64,000 nt of DNA from Ascaris suum. Lineage: Eukaryota > Nematoda > Chromadorea > Rhabditida > Ascarididae. Each line of letters begins with the position of its first letter. Positions within the stretch are counted from its first letter, which is position 1. A model generated the notes under the pieces. It had not been told where the DNA came from. It worked only from the letters and a program-made list of their open reading frames with translations, and did not search any database. The stretch is from assembly GCA_013433145.1 (NCBI GenBank), contig CM024188.1, forward strand, positions 2,170,001-2,234,000, read 5' to 3'. The translations under genes and the position numbers were made by a program. Positions 61,801 to 64,000 of the stretch are shown piece by piece.

Positions 61801-64000
61801 TCGTTTCTGCAAATCTAGGTATGAAGAGATTCAGCGGCTTTAAAATGTGAAGGCGCAGTCACGATGTGTAAAATACTTCATTAACGATATTAATAACTTG
61901 CTGGAGGAATGCTAATTTGGAGTCAGTTAAGATGCGTAGGATTTCTGATGCAACCTGAATATAGGGGTGAAGTGTTATCAACATGATATATTTCATTATT
62001 CAAATGAAACTAGGATTAAACGCTAACCGTGGAACATTTGGTAATAAATAAGGGAGCTGCCATCGCTGTAATTAATCAGCGATCTAATTCAGAGTGATTT
62101 GAAATGTCGATCCCTTACAATCGGTACTGCAGTAACTTATTTACACAAAGACATCATCGACGTGACAGTAGGTGGGAATATTGAGTCGTAAGATATTAGA
62201 TAGATCGTTTATGCCTAATCAAAGAATAAAGTGACCTGAGAACGCTCATAATAACCGAACAGTACACGATTTTTATCTCTAGTTGTATATATATTATACG
62301 TGTGTATTCATAACCTATAGAACGAACGATATGCCTATCTGATTCATCAATAGGCGACGAAAATCATAACATCATTTGAAAGGAAATACGATCATGCTCA
62401 GCGAATTACTCGCAACATGCGAATTTAATTTTTTTTTTTTTTTTTTCAAATGCTTCACTCATTACTCTACACATCATTAAGAATTCGTTAAGTTGAAATG
62501 AAACTGCATTGATGCTTTTCTCGATTGATTAAAGCCGACGAAATGCCTCTATTAATATTGGATAATTTTAGTTCACGAATTGCGAAATATTTTTCCTGAA
62601 TGCAGTTGAAATTATAATGGTGTTAGTAACAATGCTATCATATTTGATGAAATTGTGGTGGTTCTTCTTCGCATCTGTTTGATAAAATGAGCTTCTTTTT
62701 TTTTTTTTGTCATTTACGTTGATGAAAATACCATTTAAAACGCTCATTCATCAGTATGTACTATGTGTGCAACTTGAGGCCCACTACCTGTATCATTCAT
62801 TCATACTGCACATATCGTTTGCGAACAACATGCCTAACGGATTTTTCCGATGCGATTTTTTGCAGAAGTGAGGTAAAAAGGGACTTATGAAGGCAGCCAT
62901 AATTCATTCTTTGTGAGTCGATGCCCCCGTGCAATTTTTTTTTCTTTTTTTTTGAATAGAAGGCATATTCGCAGCAGAATAGATGTACATAAGTCATTCA
63001 TCGATCGACAATAATGAGTGCACTTTGGCATATGATGCGCACTATTAAGCGAACGATTTCAACAGGATGATGCAAAATGACGGCGGAGAAAAAAAAACGT
63101 GAATTTGTTGCGATACTAGCAACGAAATAATTTACAGACAACAAACATTCGCCACATTTATTCATACTGCGGGACAGACTAGTATAGAAGTGCATCATGA
63201 AGACAGGTATGATATAATTTTTTTGCTTTGAGTTTTAAATGGGATGAAGCCATGAGCAGAAAGACGCGGACTTATTTGATTACCTGGTCCATTGTCTAAA
63301 GCATGATCGAAGCAAAGTTCTCCCTTTTCTTTTCCTTTTGGTATCTTGAGCTTCTTATTTAGAGCAAGGTGCACACCATGAGCCCGTCAGGGCTTTTCCT
63401 CCTCATCCCCTTTCTTAAAAAGTCACAACCCTCAAGAGAGCGGATGCTTTTCACGCTCATTCCGAGAAAACGGTGACCAAATGTTCGACCTTGGTAGGTT
63501 TGACCTAAAGCTGTTATTACAGTGACAGTTGCTCAGTCCCATAATTTGTCAGTTTCTAATCCCTAAAGCGAGACGAATAGGCGGTAAATCAGGTTCACAA
63601 GCTCGATAAGCGTTTATGCTCCCATTATCTCAAGTGCTTTCTTTGCTCGCATCATTTGCAACGTCGTTCTCTCTATAGCTCAGTGAATTATCCCTCTTTT
63701 CCAAAGATAATTGGAGACATATTTCACTGCTGCATAAGAGCACTGAGAAATGCTGGATTAAGGAGCTACACTGGTGTCTCCGAGGACGTCGTCGATGTCG
63801 TTTATAGGCAATCACCGGTACATCACCTTCTAGATATTTCGCATGATAGGTCATGGAATAAGCCGATCTTTTGCTGGTGTCTTATCTGTCGCCTTGTTGC
63901 TTCCTAAATTGGCTGAGCATTAGCTGATCCAAAGAGTGCGTAACTCTACACCAGCTACCTATATTAGCTGATCCAAAAAAAAGATTGTTGTTAATCGGCA
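58879..64000. other. 3' region without recognised gene
   Basis: I looked for a further carboxypeptidase exon (for example a C-terminal ShK domain) and for new genes and found none. Open frames are short and unrecognised. An AATAAA near 59434 is too far from the TAA at 58878 to be a convincing signal. A pyrimidine-rich stretch lies near 60370-60420 and poly-T runs near 62430 and 62700. Confidence 0.45.

Overview
The window looks like AT-rich nuclear DNA from a multicellular eukaryote, most probably a nematode of the strongylid (clade V) type. The evidence is small exons with phase-consistent GT-AG introns, many TTTCAG-like acceptors, two start codons sitting at or just after a bare splice acceptor (as in spliced-leader trans-splicing), a Kunitz plus lustrin-type cysteine module architecture known from nematodes, and long perfect (TA)n tracts. 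The species cannot be fixed from the sequence. No tRNA, rRNA, CRISPR array or intact transposon was recognised.

Three intron-rich genes on the + strand could be assembled exon by exon, with reading phase agreeing at every junction. (1) At 2037-9191, seven exons encode a 287-residue dimethylarginine dimethylaminohydrolase / amidinotransferase-fold enzyme of the 'NPWMD' type, with Glu, His and Cys catalytic motifs, ending just before an AATAAA signal. (2) At 13862-21475, nine exons encode a 277-residue secreted protein made of two copies of [Kunitz-like half-domain + six-cysteine lustrin-type module]. Both Kunitz-like units lack the first and last canonical cysteines. An AATAAA follows the stop. 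(3) At 43888-58878, twelve exons encode a ~450-residue secreted zinc carboxypeptidase of family M14 (A/B subfamily), with signal peptide, propeptide, all catalytic residues and an A-type specificity residue.

Between these genes lie long stretches with little recognisable content: 1-2036, 9226-13840, 21534-43880 and 58879-64000. Inside them, minus-strand segments read like decayed or unresolved coding sequence at 10.2-12.5 kb, 22.5-23.0 kb (C2H2 zinc-finger pieces) and 23.3-24.3 kb. There is also a small candidate secreted ORF at 27044-27172. Eight perfect (TA)n tracts of about 90-180 bp are scattered through introns and intergenic DNA. One, at 19208-19319, lies inside a 31-bp inverted repeat and looks like the expanded core of a MITE-like palindrome. 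G-rich, C-rich, purine-rich and poly-T tracts are also present.

The three genes do not form an operon: the gaps between them are several kb to over 20 kb, and each has its own 3' end or start signal. Functionally they are an arginine-analogue hydrolase (cytosolic by default, no signal peptide seen), a probable secreted protease inhibitor or matrix protein, and a secreted digestive or processing protease. No joint pathway can be claimed.
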